Shown here piece by piece: positions 8,516 to 16,931 of a DNA stretch of 64,000 nt. The notes under the pieces are model-generated. The model worked only from the letters and a program-made list of their open reading frames with translations, made no database searches and had not been told where the DNA came from. The stretch is from NCBI RefSeq assembly GCF_014164785.1, contig NZ_JACJFN010000004.1:1-64000 (forward strand), given 5' to 3'. Origin of the DNA: Aquipseudomonas guryensis. GTDB taxonomy: Bacteria > Pseudomonadota > Gammaproteobacteria > Pseudomonadales > Pseudomonadaceae. How positions within the stretch are numbered: position 1 is the stretch's first letter; each line of letters opens with the position of its first letter. Made by a program: the position numbers and the translations under genes.

Positions 8516-9334
8516 TTATTTATTGCGCCACTGCGGGTCGCGTTTTTCCAGGAAGGCGTTGACCCCTTCGCGGGTGTCGTCGGCATCAAACAGGTCGACA
8601 AAACGCTCGCGCTCTTCCGGCAGCCAGGTATTCGCGCCACGCTCGCGGGCACCCTGGATAAGTGGCTTGATGGTGCGCACCGCCACCGGGCTCTGCCGCG
8701 CCACCTTGGCTGCCAGTAGCAAGGCATGGCCACGGGCTTCGCCGCTGTCCACCACCTGCTCGACCAGGCCGATGCGCAGCGCAGTTTCCGCGTCGATGCG
8801 TTCGCCGCAGAGGATCATCCGTTTGGCCCAGCCTTCGCCGATCAGCCAGGGCAGCGCCTGGGTGCCGCCGGCGCAGGGCAGCAGGCCGACTGTGGCTTCC
8901 GGCAGGGCCAGCTGCGCCTGGCGCTCGGCGATGCGGATGTCGCAGGCCAGGGCGCATTCCAGGCCGCCGCCCATGGCGTAGCCGTTGATCGCGGCAATCG
9001 ATACGCCACGGAAATCGCGTAGCGCCTCGAAGGCCTCGCCGAAGCGCCTGGCCATCTCGCGGGCACGGGCCTTGTCGCCATCGGCGAACAGGTTGAGGTC
9101 GGCGCCAGCGCTGAAGAACTTGCTGCCCTGGCCGGTCACCACCAGGGCGTAGATGTCGTCGTCATGGTTGAGGTGCTCGACCAGCTGCTTGAGGCCGATC
9201 AGCGAGTCGCGGTCCCAGGTGTTGGCCGGCGGGTGGTTGATGGTGATCAGCGCGGTGTGGCCGTGCTTTTCCACGGTGATCTTGTGGGTCAGGTCGAAAA
9301 CCCCGGGCTTGTAGGCTTCGATGGCGTTGCTCAT
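8516..9334 (-). CDS. Enoyl-CoA hydratase (valine operon)
   Basis: Crotonase-fold enzyme of 272 aa, predicted to hydrate methacrylyl-CoA to 3-hydroxyisobutyryl-CoA. It carries the oxyanion-hole motif FFSAGADLNLF and the family block AINGYAMGGGLECALACDIRIAE, followed by LPEATVGLLPCAGGTQ with the usual acidic residue. The start at 9334 (MSNAIEAYKPG) follows a GAGGACG ribosome binding site. The longer open frame to 9487 would run into the repeat element upstream and is rejected. Confidence 0.9.
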   Translation of the reverse strand: MSNAIEAYKPGVFDLTHKITVEKHGHTALITINHPPANTWDRDSLIGLKQLVEHLNHDDDIYALVVTGQGSKFFSAGADLNLFADGDKARAREMARRFGEAFEALRDFRGVSIAAINGYAMGGGLECALACDIRIAERQAQLALPEATVGLLPCAGGTQALPWLIGEGWAKRMILCGERIDAETALRIGLVEQVVDSGEARGHALLLAAKVARQSPVAVRTIKPLIQGARERGANTWLPEERERFVDLFDADDTREGVNAFLEKRDPQWRNK

Positions 9335-9360
9335 AAAACGTCCTCGTTTCTGCAATAGGC

Positions 9361-9505
9361 TTAGAACCTGTTTAGGATTTTGCGAGCTAGAGCCATGCAA
9401 GGCAAAAATAGGCGAGGAAGCGGAATGTACTTTTGTACATGAGCATTCCGAGCCTGTTTTTAACGCAGCAGGGCCGACGCGCAGCAAATCCTATGCAGGT
9501 TCTTA
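9361..9505. repeat. 145-bp MITE-like element, AGAACCTG family, copy 1
   Basis: It begins TTAGAACCTGTTTAGGATTT and ends AAATCCTATGCAGGTTCTTA, so the ends are imperfect inverted repeats, with a further internal hairpin (GGAATGTACTTTTGTACATGAGCATTCC region). There is no open frame for a transposase. The terminal TTA (9503-9505) is the stop codon of the acyl-CoA dehydrogenase gene. Related elements lie at 24697-24869 and 50679-50841. Confidence 0.8.
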
Positions 9506-10666
9506 CAACAGGCGATCGAGCATGCCGCCCTGGTCCAGCAGGCGGCGGGCGATGATCACCCGCATGATCTCGTTGGTGCCTTCCAGAATCTGGTGCACGC
9601 GGCTGTCGCGCACCCAGCGCTCCAGCGGATAGTCGTTGAGGTAACCGTAGCCGCCATGCAGCTGCAGGGCCTCATTGCACAGGGTGAAGCAGTGATCGGT
9701 GGCAAAACGCTTGGCCATGGCGCAGTACAGGCTGGCCTCGCCGTCGGCGTGGTCCAGTTTGTGCGCGGCCAGGCGCACCATCTGCCGGCTGGCGGTGAGG
9801 TCGGTGAGCATGTCGGCCAGCTTGAACTGCAGGGCCTGGAACTCGCTGAGCGCCTTGCCGAACTGCTTGCGTTCCTCGACATAGCGCAGACTCTGCTCCA
9901 GCGCCGCCTGCGCCGCACCCAGCGAGCAACTGGCGATATTGATGCGGCCGCCGTCCAGACCTTTCATGGCGTAGACGAAGCCCTGGCCTTCCGGGCCGAT
10001 GCGATTGCCCGCCGGGATGCGCACGCCCTCGAAGGTGATGGTGCGGGTCGGCTGGGCGCGCCAGCCCATCTTCAGTTCGTTGCGGCCGTACTTCACCCCC
10101 GGCGCATCGCCCGGCACCAGGAAGCACGACACGCCCTTGGCGCCGTCTTCGCCGGTGCGCGCCATGACAATCAGCACGTCGGTGCTGCCGGCGCCGGAGA
10201 TAAAGCACTTGCTGCCGTCGATCACGTAGTCGTCGCCGTCACGCTTGGCGCGGGTGCGCAGGCGGGCGGCGTCGGAGCCGGCGTCCGGCTCGGTCAGGCA
10301 GTAGGAGGCCAGCAGCTCGCCGGAGGTCAGGCGCGGCAGCCAGGCCTTCTTGAGTGCCGCATCGGCGAACGAAGCGAGCATCCAGGAAGCCATGTTGTGA
10401 ATGGTCAGAAAGGCCGTGGTGGCCACGCAACCAGCGGACAGCTGTTCGAAGATCAGCGAGCTGGACAGGCGCGACAGGCCCAGGCCGCCGTCCTCTTCCT
10501 TGATATACAGGGCCAGGTAGCCCTGTTCGGCGGCGCGTTTGATCACGTCGACCGGGAAGTGGTGGTCGCGATCCCAGTCGGCAGCATGCGGCGCCAGTTC
10601 GCGCGTGGCAAAGGCGCGGGCGCTATCGACCAGCAGGCGTTGCTCTTCGTTCAGTTCAAAATCCAT
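9503..10666 (-). CDS. Acyl-CoA dehydrogenase, probable isobutyryl-CoA dehydrogenase
   Basis: FAD-dependent dehydrogenase predicted to convert isobutyryl-CoA to methacrylyl-CoA. The 387-aa protein has the family blocks YCLTEPDAGSDAA and SKCFISGAGSTD in the middle domain, and the C-terminal LQLHGGYGYLNDYPLERWVRDSRV. The substrate is inferred from its place in the mms operon. The ATG at 10666 is preceded by GAGG at a normal distance; an upstream TTG in the same frame is too close to that site. Its stop codon lies in the end of a repeat element. Confidence 0.9.
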   Translation of the reverse strand: MDFELNEEQRLLVDSARAFATRELAPHAADWDRDHHFPVDVIKRAAEQGYLALYIKEEDGGLGLSRLSSSLIFEQLSAGCVATTAFLTIHNMASWMLASFADAALKKAWLPRLTSGELLASYCLTEPDAGSDAARLRTRAKRDGDDYVIDGSKCFISGAGSTDVLIVMARTGEDGAKGVSCFLVPGDAPGVKYGRNELKMGWRAQPTRTITFEGVRIPAGNRIGPEGQGFVYAMKGLDGGRINIASCSLGAAQAALEQSLRYVEERKQFGKALSEFQALQFKLADMLTDLTASRQMVRLAAHKLDHADGEASLYCAMAKRFATDHCFTLCNEALQLHGGYGYLNDYPLERWVRDSRVHQILEGTNEIMRVIIARRLLDQGGMLDRLL

Positions 10667-10741
10667 AGCCAATCCTCAGCGGGGAAGGGGTGTTCCCTGG
10701 CAAAAGCAGTCAGGCCGGCGGGTAGCCAGCCTGGCGCGGGT

Positions 10742-12235
10742 TCATTTCAACTGGATGGTCATATTCGGCCCGCTCACGGGCGTGTCATCGAACCAGCGGC
10801 TGGTCACCGTCTTGGTCTCGGTATAGAAGCGTACGGCCTGTTTGCCATAGGCGTGCAGGTCGCCATAGAACGAGCCTTTCCAGCCGGTGAAGGAGAAGAA
10901 CGGCAGCGGCACCGGGATCGGTACGTTGATGCCCACCTGGCCGACTTCCACCGCGTGCTGGTAGTGCCGTGCGGCGCCGCCGGAGCGGGTGAAGATCGAG
11001 GTGCCGTTGCCGTAGGGGCTGGCGTTGACCAGCTCGATGGCTTCTTCCAGGGTGTCGACCTCCATGCACACCAGTACCGGGCCGAAGATTTCCTCGCGGT
11101 ACAGGCCCATCTTGGTGGTCACCCCGCGGAACAGAGTCGGGCCCAGCCAGTTGCCATTCGGGTAGCCCGGCACCGTGCACTGCGAACCATCGACCAGGCA
11201 CTCGGCTCCCTCGGCCTTGCCCTCAGCGATCAGGCGCAGCACACGCTGTTTGGCCTGTTGGCTGATCAGCGGGCCGTAGGCGGCGCTCGCATCGTTCCAG
11301 TAACCGGGTTTCAGCTCGGCGATCTGCGCCGCCAGCTCGTCGATCCAGGCCTTCGATTCGCCGACGAACACCGCCACGCTGATCGCCATGCAGCGCTGCC
11401 CGGCCGCGCCGCAGCTGGCGCCGAGCAGGTTGCTGATCACCTGATCCTTGGGCGCGTCGGGCATGATCACCATGTGGTTCTTCGCCCCGGCGAAGGCCTG
11501 CACGCGCTTCAGGTGCTGGGTGCCGGTACGGTAGATGTGCTGGCCGACTGGCACTGAGCCGACGAAGGAAATGGCGCGGATATCCTCATGCACCAGCAGG
11601 GCATCGACCACCTCGCGGCCGCCATGCAGCACCTGCAGCACGCCCTTGGGCGCACCGGCCTCGAGGAACAGCTCGGCCAGGCGGTTGGGGGTCAGCGGGT
11701 CCTGCTCGGACGGCTTGAGGATGAAGCTGTTGCCGCAGGCGATGGCCAGCGGAAACATCCACAGCGGGATCATCGCCGGGAAGTTGAACGGGGTGATGCC
11801 GACGCACACGCCGAGCGGCTGGATATAGCTGGCGGTGTCGATCTCGCGGGCGACGTTCTCTACCGTCTCGCCCATCATCAGGCTGCAGATGTTGGCGGCG
11901 TGCTCGGCCACTTCGATGCCGCGCCAGACATCGCCCTTGGCATCGGCGAAGGTCTTGCCGGTCTCGCCGGCGAGGATCTCGGCCAGCTCGTCGTGGTGTT
12001 CCTTGAGCAGGTGCTGGTAGCGCAGCATCAGCCGCGCGCGCTCGGGCACCGGCACTTCACGCCAGGCGAGGAAGGCGCGCTTGGCACTGGCGATGGCCGC
12101 TTCGATTTCATCCGCCGTGGCCTTCGGCGCCAGGGCCAGGACTTCCTGGGTGGCCGGGTCGGTCACTTCGATCAGTTCGCGCGAATGGCTGGTTTGCCAC
12201 TCGCCATCAATCAGCTGGGGGATTACGCGGGCCAT
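10742..12235 (-). CDS. mmsA: Methylmalonate-semialdehyde dehydrogenase (acylating)
   Basis: Converts methylmalonate semialdehyde to propionyl-CoA with NAD+ and CoA. The 497-aa length is standard. The aldehyde dehydrogenase motifs are present: [40 protein letters not shown], and the catalytic cysteine in [12 protein letters not shown]. The start at 12235 ([13 protein letters not shown]) follows AGGAGAC. It is the promoter-proximal gene of the valine operon, divergent from mmsR with a candidate activator site between them. Confidence 0.95.
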   Translation of the reverse strand: MARVIPQLIDGEWQTSHSRELIEVTDPATQEVLALAPKATADEIEAAIASAKRAFLAWREVPVPERARLMLRYQHLLKEHHDELAEILAGETGKTFADAKGDVWRGIEVAEHAANICSLMMGETVENVAREIDTASYIQPLGVCVGITPFNFPAMIPLWMFPLAIACGNSFILKPSEQDPLTPNRLAELFLEAGAPKGVLQVLHGGREVVDALLVHEDIRAISFVGSVPVGQHIYRTGTQHLKRVQAFAGAKNHMVIMPDAPKDQVISNLLGASCGAAGQRCMAISVAVFVGESKAWIDELAAQIAELKPGYWNDASAAYGPLISQQAKQRVLRLIAEGKAEGAECLVDGSQCTVPGYPNGNWLGPTLFRGVTTKMGLYREEIFGPVLVCMEVDTLEEAIELVNASPYGNGTSIFTRSGGAARHYQHAVEVGQVGINVPIPVPLPFFSFTGWKGSFYGDLHAYGKQAVRFYTETKTVTSRWFDDTPVSGPNMTIQLK

Positions 12236-12269
12236 CAGGTGTCTCCTGAGCTTGTTCTTGTGTGCCCTT

Positions 12270-12337
12270 GTTATAGCCACTGCCTGCGCGCTTGTGGATT
12301 GACGATCTTGCCGATTGGATGGACGATCTTGTGATTG
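12270..12337 (-). promoter_or_regulatory. mmsA promoter with tandem MmsR-like direct repeats
   Basis: GACGATCTTG occurs at 12301-12310 and again at 12322-12331, a 21-bp spacing, within two similar 21-bp units (12296-12316 and 12317-12337). On the minus strand a -10 like TATAAC lies at 12275-12270, and a poor -35 (TCCACA, 12298-12293) at 17-bp spacing touches the proximal unit. Direct repeats two helical turns apart overlapping a weak -35 are typical of AraC-family activator sites. Assignment to MmsR is inference. Confidence 0.6.
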
Positions 12338-12399
12338 AGTGTTGACCCATTCACCTAGCGTGAAGCGTCTGTCCACCGAGATTGTAGGACGACCAGTCC

Positions 12400-12450
12400 G
12401 TAGCCCGGGTGCACTCCGGGACGGGCGCCCCCGGATTGTATCCGGGCTAC
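12400..12450. repeat. REP-like palindrome upstream of mmsR
   Basis: GTAGCCCGGGTGCACTCCGG is mirrored by CCGGATTGTATCCGGGCTAC. It ends 11 bp before the mmsR start codon, so it probably lies in the mmsR leader and could affect its translation. Confidence 0.8.
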
Positions 12451-12461
12451 CAAGGCACGTT

Positions 12462-13343
12462 ATGACTGTTCATGTAGAAACCTCCAACTGGCCGCTGCCC
12501 GCCAACGGCCTGCGCTTCATCACCCCGCCGCGCCTGCGCCGGGTGCTGGCGCGCCATGCGTTGTCTGGCGGCTGCTACCCGCTGGCCCTGGGCTTCTACC
12601 CGGAAGCGGCCGGGCACCGTATGCAGCGCCCGCAGCCGGACGACCATCTACTGATCTACTGCCGTGCTGGGCGTGGCTGGCTGGACAGCGAGGATGGACG
12701 ATTAGAAGTTGGTGGTGGCGATTTGCTGCTGCTGCCCAAGGGCCAGGCGCATGCCTATGGCGCCGATGCCGAGCGGCCCTGGACCCTGTACTGGGTGCAC
12801 TTCGACGGCAGCGCCTGCGAGGATTTCCTGCGCCTGCTCGGCCCGACGCGCTTGCGCCGCATCGGCGTGCAGCCGCGCCTGCTGGCGGACTTCGATGCGC
12901 TGCTCGGCTTGCACCGCCAGGGCCTCAACCTGCCGCACTTCATCCACGCCGCCCATCAGCTGCAGGCGCTGCTCAGTTCCCTGGCTGTGCTGCCGGCGCG
13001 GGCCAACCTCAAGTCCGGCCGGGTGCTCGACGTGGACGCGGTACAGGCGGTGATGCGCGCCCACCTGCACGACAGCCTCAACCTCGACGAACTGGCGGCG
13101 CAGTTCAAGCTGTCGCGCTTCCACTTCGCCAAGACCTACCGCGCCCTGACCGGCCATGCGCCGATCCAGGACTTCATCAACCTGAAAATGGCCCACGCCT
13201 GCCGCCTGCTCGACCAGGGCAGCCTGGAAGTCCGCCAGGTCGGCGAGCAACTGGGCTACGACGATCCCTATTACTTCTCGCGGCTGTTCAGAAAGGTGGT
13301 GGGCATGGCGCCCAGCCATTACCGGGCGTTGCATCAGGGGTAG
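12462..13343 (+). CDS. mmsR: AraC-family regulator MmsR of valine catabolism
   Basis: Predicted activator of the divergent mms operon. The protein (293 aa) has an N-terminal cupin-like sensor domain (about 35-130, with [15 protein letters not shown] and [17 protein letters not shown]) and two C-terminal helix-turn-helix units (about 190-290: [20 protein letters not shown] and [22 protein letters not shown]). The start at 12462 ([10 protein letters not shown]) is chosen because the longer open frame to 12339 would translate through the palindromic repeat at 12400-12450. Genomic position next to mmsA supports the name. Confidence 0.85.
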   Translation: MTVHVETSNWPLPANGLRFITPPRLRRVLARHALSGGCYPLALGFYPEAAGHRMQRPQPDDHLLIYCRAGRGWLDSEDGRLEVGGGDLLLLPKGQAHAYGADAERPWTLYWVHFDGSACEDFLRLLGPTRLRRIGVQPRLLADFDALLGLHRQGLNLPHFIHAAHQLQALLSSLAVLPARANLKSGRVLDVDAVQAVMRAHLHDSLNLDELAAQFKLSRFHFAKTYRALTGHAPIQDFINLKMAHACRLLDQGSLEVRQVGEQLGYDDPYYFSRLFRKVVGMAPSHYRALHQG

Positions 13344-13349
13344 AAGAAC

Positions 13350-13380
13350 AAGGCCGTGGCTATGAGCCACGGCCTTTTCT
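13350..13380 (+). terminator. Terminator after mmsR
   Basis: AAGGCCGTGGCT pairs with AGCCACGGCCTT around a short loop, followed by a T-rich stretch. It lies just after the mmsR stop and also faces the end of the convergent Rof-like gene. Confidence 0.85.
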
Positions 13381-13387
13381 GTCGGGG

Positions 13388-13666
13388 TCAGATCGAGCAG
13401 ATCATCCCCGCCAGCTCCACCCGGCCGAAACTGGCGCCGGGGTCGAGCGGGGTGATAGCCAGCAGTTGGTCGAGGCGCACCTCCTGCTTGCCTTCGTCGG
13501 TCTGCAGCACGAGGAACTCTTCCTTGCTTGGGGCCGTGCGCGTATCCAGCGCCCTGGCCACGAAGCTCGGACCCTCGACCAGCTCGACCTGCAGGCGGTA
13601 GCCATGCATGCAAGCGATCTCGAGAAAATCGTGCAGATCGCAGTTCAGGGGCTGATACGTGTTCAC
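13388..13666 (-). CDS. rof: Rof/YaeO-like Rho-binding antiterminator
   Basis: Small protein of 92 aa beginning (M)NTYQPLNCDLHDFLEIAC, closely resembling the E. coli Rof (YaeO) opening TYQPINCDDYDNLELAC. The rest also fits the Sm-like fold of Rof, including EFLVLQTDEGKQEVRLDQLLAI. Known for E. coli Rof: it binds Rho and inhibits termination. The GTG start at 13666 is supported by AAGGAG seven bases upstream. It is the last gene of a four-gene set divergent from a MarR-type regulator, an unusual setting for Rof. Confidence 0.82.
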   Translation of the reverse strand: MNTYQPLNCDLHDFLEIACMHGYRLQVELVEGPSFVARALDTRTAPSKEEFLVLQTDEGKQEVRLDQLLAITPLDPGASFGRVELAGMICSI

Positions 13667-13676
13667 CTTGGTCTCC

Positions 13677-13931
13677 TTAGCAACCCTGTAGCGGGATGAT
13701 GAAGTAGCCCTGCTGGGCGATGGCGGCGGCGACATCGGGGTGGGCCGGCTCGCTGTGGCAGAACTGGCAGCGACTCTGCGATACGTCCGCATCCGCCACG
13801 CCGCGGCTGGCGAGCCATTCGCGGGCATGGCGGGTGGCGAGTGTCTGGTCGTTGCCTTCGATGAGCACGTCGAAGTGTAGGTAGCCACCGTCGAGCGTGC
13901 GCACGTGGGTGTCGAACACTTTCACGTTCAT
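13677..13931 (-). CDS. DUF2024 family protein
   Basis: Protein of 84 aa beginning MNVKVFDTHVRTLDGGYLHFDVLIEG and containing CQFCHSE, both characteristic of DUF2024 as I recall it. The function is unknown. The C-x2-C-H motif could bind a metal. The gene lies 2 bp downstream of the secreted-protein gene and 10 bp upstream of the Rof-like gene, so all are likely cotranscribed. Confidence 0.75.
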   Translation of the reverse strand: MNVKVFDTHVRTLDGGYLHFDVLIEGNDQTLATRHAREWLASRGVADADVSQSRCQFCHSEPAHPDVAAAIAQQGYFIIPLQGC

Positions 13932-13932
13932 G

Positions 13933-14670
13933 TCATTTCTCCTCTTTCCAAGTGGCCGGCAGCGACAGGTCGCCGGAGGCCACGTCCCATACGCTGGAGA
14001 CGCACAGCAGCGGGTTGTGCAGGTCGGCGTTGACCTGCAGGGCGGCGGTCACGCCGTCGTAGTTGAAGCTCTGCGGGAAGCCGACGGCGGCCAGTGGTAC
14101 GCGGATGCGCGCGGCGTCGCCCTGCGCGCTCAGGTCATAGCCGGGCGAGTCGATGTAAATCGGCGCGCCGGGCCAGGTGGCCGGCAGCTTGGGCTTGGTG
14201 CCCTCGGGAATGTCGCGCACCTTGAGGCCGGACGGACCGCAGCTGGCGTCCTTGGTCAGCACCACCCAGTGCGAGTGCCAGAGACCGCCGTCGTTGTCCT
14301 GCTTGCCGTCACGGTTTTCATCCAGCTGCGGGGTGTCGTCGAAGTCCGGGTGCGAGGTCAGCGCCAGGGCGAGGATGTCCGAGCCCTGCTCGAAACCGAC
14401 ACTGCCGGCGTCCAGGCTGGTCGGCCACACGTAGCTGTACACCTCGGCGGCGGCGAAGCTGCCCTTGGCGGAGGGCATGCGGCTACCGGCCTTGCCGTCG
14501 ACCAGCTGTTCGAACACCAGGTCGCTGCCGTCCTTGAAAACGCGGGTGTGTACCAGGTCGAAGGCGGCGTCGACCTTGGAGGTTTTCTCGCTGTGAATGC
14601 CGCCCGGGCCGTGGGCCCAGGCCTGGCTGGCGAGGAGCGCGATGAGCGCGAAAGTGAAGGGGGCTTTCAT
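13933..14670 (-). CDS. Secreted protein of unknown function
   Basis: I do not recognise this 245-aa protein. It has a clear signal peptide (residues 1-19, MKAPFTFALIALLASQAWA) followed by HGPGG, so the mature N-terminus is probably His-rich and could bind copper or another metal. Two or three cysteines occur in the mature part (SCGPSG, LLCVSS). An acidic stretch, DENRDGKQDNDGG, resembles a calcium-binding loop. The start follows GGAGCC. It is encoded between the thioredoxin-like gene and the DUF2024 gene and is probably exported to the periplasm. Confidence 0.7.
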   Translation of the reverse strand: MKAPFTFALIALLASQAWAHGPGGIHSEKTSKVDAAFDLVHTRVFKDGSDLVFEQLVDGKAGSRMPSAKGSFAAAEVYSYVWPTSLDAGSVGFEQGSDILALALTSHPDFDDTPQLDENRDGKQDNDGGLWHSHWVVLTKDASCGPSGLKVRDIPEGTKPKLPATWPGAPIYIDSPGYDLSAQGDAARIRVPLAAVGFPQSFNYDGVTAALQVNADLHNPLLCVSSVWDVASGDLSLPATWKEEK

Positions 14671-14680
14671 GGTCGGCTCC

Positions 14681-14911
14681 TTACTTGAGGTCGTCGATGG
14701 AGGCGCCGAAGTTCAGGTGCAGCACCTGGCCATCGACCACCAGCGCGGGCACCGATTTGACGCCGGCCTGCTCGGCCTCGACGACGCGCTGTTTCTGGTC
14801 GCCGAGGTGGACGACCTCGACTTTCACGTGTGGTGCCAGCAGGTTGAGCAGGGTCTGTTCGGCCGAGACGCAAACGGGGCAGCCGGCGTGGTAGAAGCAT
14901 GCGTTGGTCAT
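14681..14911 (-). CDS. Small thioredoxin/glutaredoxin-like protein (CPVC)
   Basis: A 76-aa thioredoxin-fold protein without a signal peptide. CFYHAGCPVC (C5, C11, C14) supplies a redox CXXC, and the cis-proline loop SVPALVVDGQVLHLNFG is present. It is the first gene of the cassette divergent from the MarR regulator; an AAGGAG site lies before the ATG at 14911. It is probably a cytoplasmic thiol-disulfide carrier; the partner is unknown. Confidence 0.8.
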   Translation of the reverse strand: MTNACFYHAGCPVCVSAEQTLLNLLAPHVKVEVVHLGDQKQRVVEAEQAGVKSVPALVVDGQVLHLNFGASIDDLK

Positions 14912-14936
14912 TTCGGGTCTCCTTCAAGTTAATTTG

Positions 14937-14951
14937 GTATCGATTCGATAC
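14937..14951. promoter_or_regulatory. Operator-like perfect dyad 1 (MarR regulator)
   Basis: GTATCGATTCGATAC is a perfect palindrome with 7-bp arms around one T. It lies 26 bp upstream of the thioredoxin-like gene. A variant recurs at 14992-15006 in front of the divergent regulator gene. The size and symmetry suit a MarR dimer; the pairing is inference. Confidence 0.7.
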
Positions 14952-14980
14952 TGATGCGAAGGCTACTCCCGCTGCGCTCT

Positions 14981-15009
14981 TTGTCAATATGGTATTTAGT
15001 CGATACTAT
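14981..15009 (+). promoter_or_regulatory. marR-type gene promoter overlapping operator-like dyad 2
   Basis: TTGTCA (14981-14986) and TACTAT (15004-15009) are separated by 17 bp, a good sigma-70 pair. GTATTTAGTCGATAC (14992-15006), a variant of dyad 1, fills the spacer and touches the -10 box. A repressor bound here would block its own gene, which fits autoregulation. Confidence 0.65.
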
Positions 15010-15028
15010 GTTTCGACAGGAGTGATAT

Positions 15029-15592
15029 ATGACCGGCACAACTCTCTTCGATCTGCTCGAGCGGCTGACCAGCCTGATGCGCATGTGGAATCGCCAGCAC
15101 CCGCTGCTGGTGGAGCTGCAGCCGATCCAGGTCAGTGCGTTGGTCTACCTGGCGCGCTGCAACCGCTACTCCAATACGCCGCTGGCAGTGACCGAGTACC
15201 TGGGACTGACCAAGGGCACGGTGTCGCAATCGCTGAAGGCGCTGGAGGCCAAGGGCCTGATCGAGAAGAGCCAGGATCCGCGCGACCGCCGCAGCGTGCA
15301 TTTGCAGCTGACCGCGCCGGCCCGCGAGCTGGTGGCAGCCGTCGCGCCGCCGCAGTTCCTGGTGGCGGCGCTGGAGCAGATGGGCGAGCGCGCGCAGGCG
15401 CTGGAGGGGCTGTTCGGCGACCTGCTACGACAGATCCAGCGCAGCGAGGACGTGCCGGGCTTCGGTCTGTGCCGCACCTGCCGCTTCCATCAGCAGCGCG
15501 ATGGCGCGCCGTTCTGCGGCCTGACCCAGGAGCCGCTGACGGTGCCCGATGCCGAGCTGATCTGCCGCGAGCACCAGCCGCAGGCGGCCTGA
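15029..15592 (+). CDS. MarR-family regulator with C-terminal cysteine cluster
   Basis: The protein (187 aa) has a winged-helix DNA-binding domain (about 35-105: SNTPLAVTEYLGLTKGTVSQSLKALEAKGLIEKSQDPRDRR in two parts) with the usual MarR wing DPRDRRSV. Beyond the family's normal length there is a tail with C148, C151, C163 and C179 (CRTCRFHQQ, FCGLTQ, ICREH). Four cysteines with adjacent histidines could bind zinc or an iron-sulfur cluster, or act as a redox switch. It is divergent from a thioredoxin-like gene and has an AGGAGTG ribosome binding site. Ligand and signal are unknown. Confidence 0.85.
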   Translation: MTGTTLFDLLERLTSLMRMWNRQHPLLVELQPIQVSALVYLARCNRYSNTPLAVTEYLGLTKGTVSQSLKALEAKGLIEKSQDPRDRRSVHLQLTAPARELVAAVAPPQFLVAALEQMGERAQALEGLFGDLLRQIQRSEDVPGFGLCRTCRFHQQRDGAPFCGLTQEPLTVPDAELICREHQPQAA

Positions 15593-15599
15593 CGGGGTA

Positions 15600-16013
15600 T
15601 TACACCCGGGCGATGGTCGCCAGGCCGGTGGCGATCAGCTTCTCCGCCCCATCCTTGACGGCGAACACGTCCGCACGGCACACCGCCTGGCGCTGGCCGG
15701 CCTTGAGCACCTCGCTGCGGCAGATCAGGCGCTCGCCCAGTGCCGGGGCGAGCAGGTTGAGCTTGTACTCGCTGGTGACCACATCGCCAACCATCGAGGC
15801 CGCGGCCCAGGCGCAGCCGCTGTCGACCATGAAGCCGACCACAGCACCATGCATATAGCCATGGTGCTGGCACAGGTCGGGGCGGCTGCGCACTTGCAGG
15901 CTGACCTTGCCAGGCGCGAAGTCGAGCAGTTCGGCGCCGAGCAACTGGGCGAAGGTGGAGTGCTGCAGGGCCTGCTCCAGGCGTTCGCGGCTGATACCGG
16001 TGGTTGTGCTCAT
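15600..16013 (-). CDS. PaaI-type hotdog-fold thioesterase
   Basis: A 137-aa hotdog-fold protein, probably an acyl-CoA thioesterase. HHGYMHGAVVGFMVDSGCAWAA is the core helix region of the PaaI/YbgC-like group, including the HG(G/A) motif and the acidic residue in the helix. The start at 16013 (MSTTTGISRERLEQ) is preferred over the longer frame to 16100, which begins with a low-complexity His run and has no homology. Substrate unknown. Confidence 0.8.
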   Translation of the reverse strand: MSTTTGISRERLEQALQHSTFAQLLGAELLDFAPGKVSLQVRSRPDLCQHHGYMHGAVVGFMVDSGCAWAAASMVGDVVTSEYKLNLLAPALGERLICRSEVLKAGQRQAVCRADVFAVKDGAEKLIATGLATIARV

Positions 16014-16111
16014 GCGGATGGCTCCGTGGGGTGATACCTGCAGTCTTGGCCCGCCTGTAGCCACCGGCAATCTGCATACAAAGGCGTGATGGTGGTGCAT
16101 CAGGTTGTCGG

Positions 16112-16165
16112 GTAGGGCGGGTGCTACCCGCGTTGTACTCAGGCGCGGGTTTCACCCGCCCTACG
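16112..16165. repeat. GTAGGGCGGG..CCCGCCCTAC palindrome
   Basis: GTAGGGCGGGTGCTACCCGCG is mirrored by CGCGGGTTTCACCCGCCCTAC in the gap between the thioesterase gene and ung. It is a further dispersed intergenic palindrome type. No gene is visible in the rest of this gap. Confidence 0.75.
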
Positions 16166-16238
16166 GTCTGGCCGCCTTGACTTGCCCCGGTGCCTTCCTT
16201 AGCGTGCCGGTTCCGTTTTTTGCCGTGCAGGACTACCC

Positions 16239-16931
16239 ATGAGCGTCGACGATCGCATCAAACTCGAACCGGGCTGGAAAGAGGCCCTGCGCGAGGAGTT
16301 CGACAAGCCTTACATGGCGCAGCTCAGTGAATTCCTGCGGGCGGAGAAGGCGGCGGGCAAGGTGGTGTTTCCGCCGGGGGCGCTGATCTTCAATGCGCTG
16401 AATTCCACGCCGCTGGAGCAGGTCAAAGTGGTGATCCTCGGTCAGGACCCTTACCACGGCCCCGGCCAGGCCCATGGCCTGTGCTTCTCGGTGCAGCCGG
16501 GGGTGCCTGCTCCGCCGTCGCTGGTGAATATCTTCAAGGAATTGCAGCGCGACCTGAACATCGACATCCCCAAGCACGGCTGCCTGCAGAGCTGGGCCGA
16601 GCAGGGCGTGCTGCTGCTCAACACCTCGCTGACGGTGGAACAGGCCAACGCCGGATCGCATGCCGACAAGGGCTGGCAGCCGTTCACCGACAAGGTGATC
16701 GAAGTGGTCAATGCGCGGCCGGGCAACCTGGTGTTTCTGCTCTGGGGCGCGCATGCGCAGGGCAAGCAGAAGCTGATCGATGCCACCCGTCACCTGGTGC
16801 TGAAATCGGCGCATCCGTCACCGCTGTCGGCCTACCGCGGCTTCCTCGGCAATGGCCACTTCAGCCGCACCAACAAGTACTTGGAGCAGTGCGGCCTCAC
16901 TCCGATCGATTGGCGACTGCCGGCGCTGTAG
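16239..16931 (+). CDS. ung: Uracil-DNA glycosylase
   Basis: Removes uracil from DNA in base-excision repair. The 230-aa family 1 enzyme shows the water-activating motif GQDPYHG (D70), LLLNTSLTV, and the leucine-loop motif [11 protein letters not shown]. Its last 35 bases overlap the 3' end of the convergent DUF6279 lipoprotein gene. Confidence 0.96.
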   Translation: MSVDDRIKLEPGWKEALREEFDKPYMAQLSEFLRAEKAAGKVVFPPGALIFNALNSTPLEQVKVVILGQDPYHGPGQAHGLCFSVQPGVPAPPSLVNIFKELQRDLNIDIPKHGCLQSWAEQGVLLLNTSLTVEQANAGSHADKGWQPFTDKVIEVVNARPGNLVFLLWGAHAQGKQKLIDATRHLVLKSAHPSPLSAYRGFLGNGHFSRTNKYLEQCGLTPIDWRLPAL

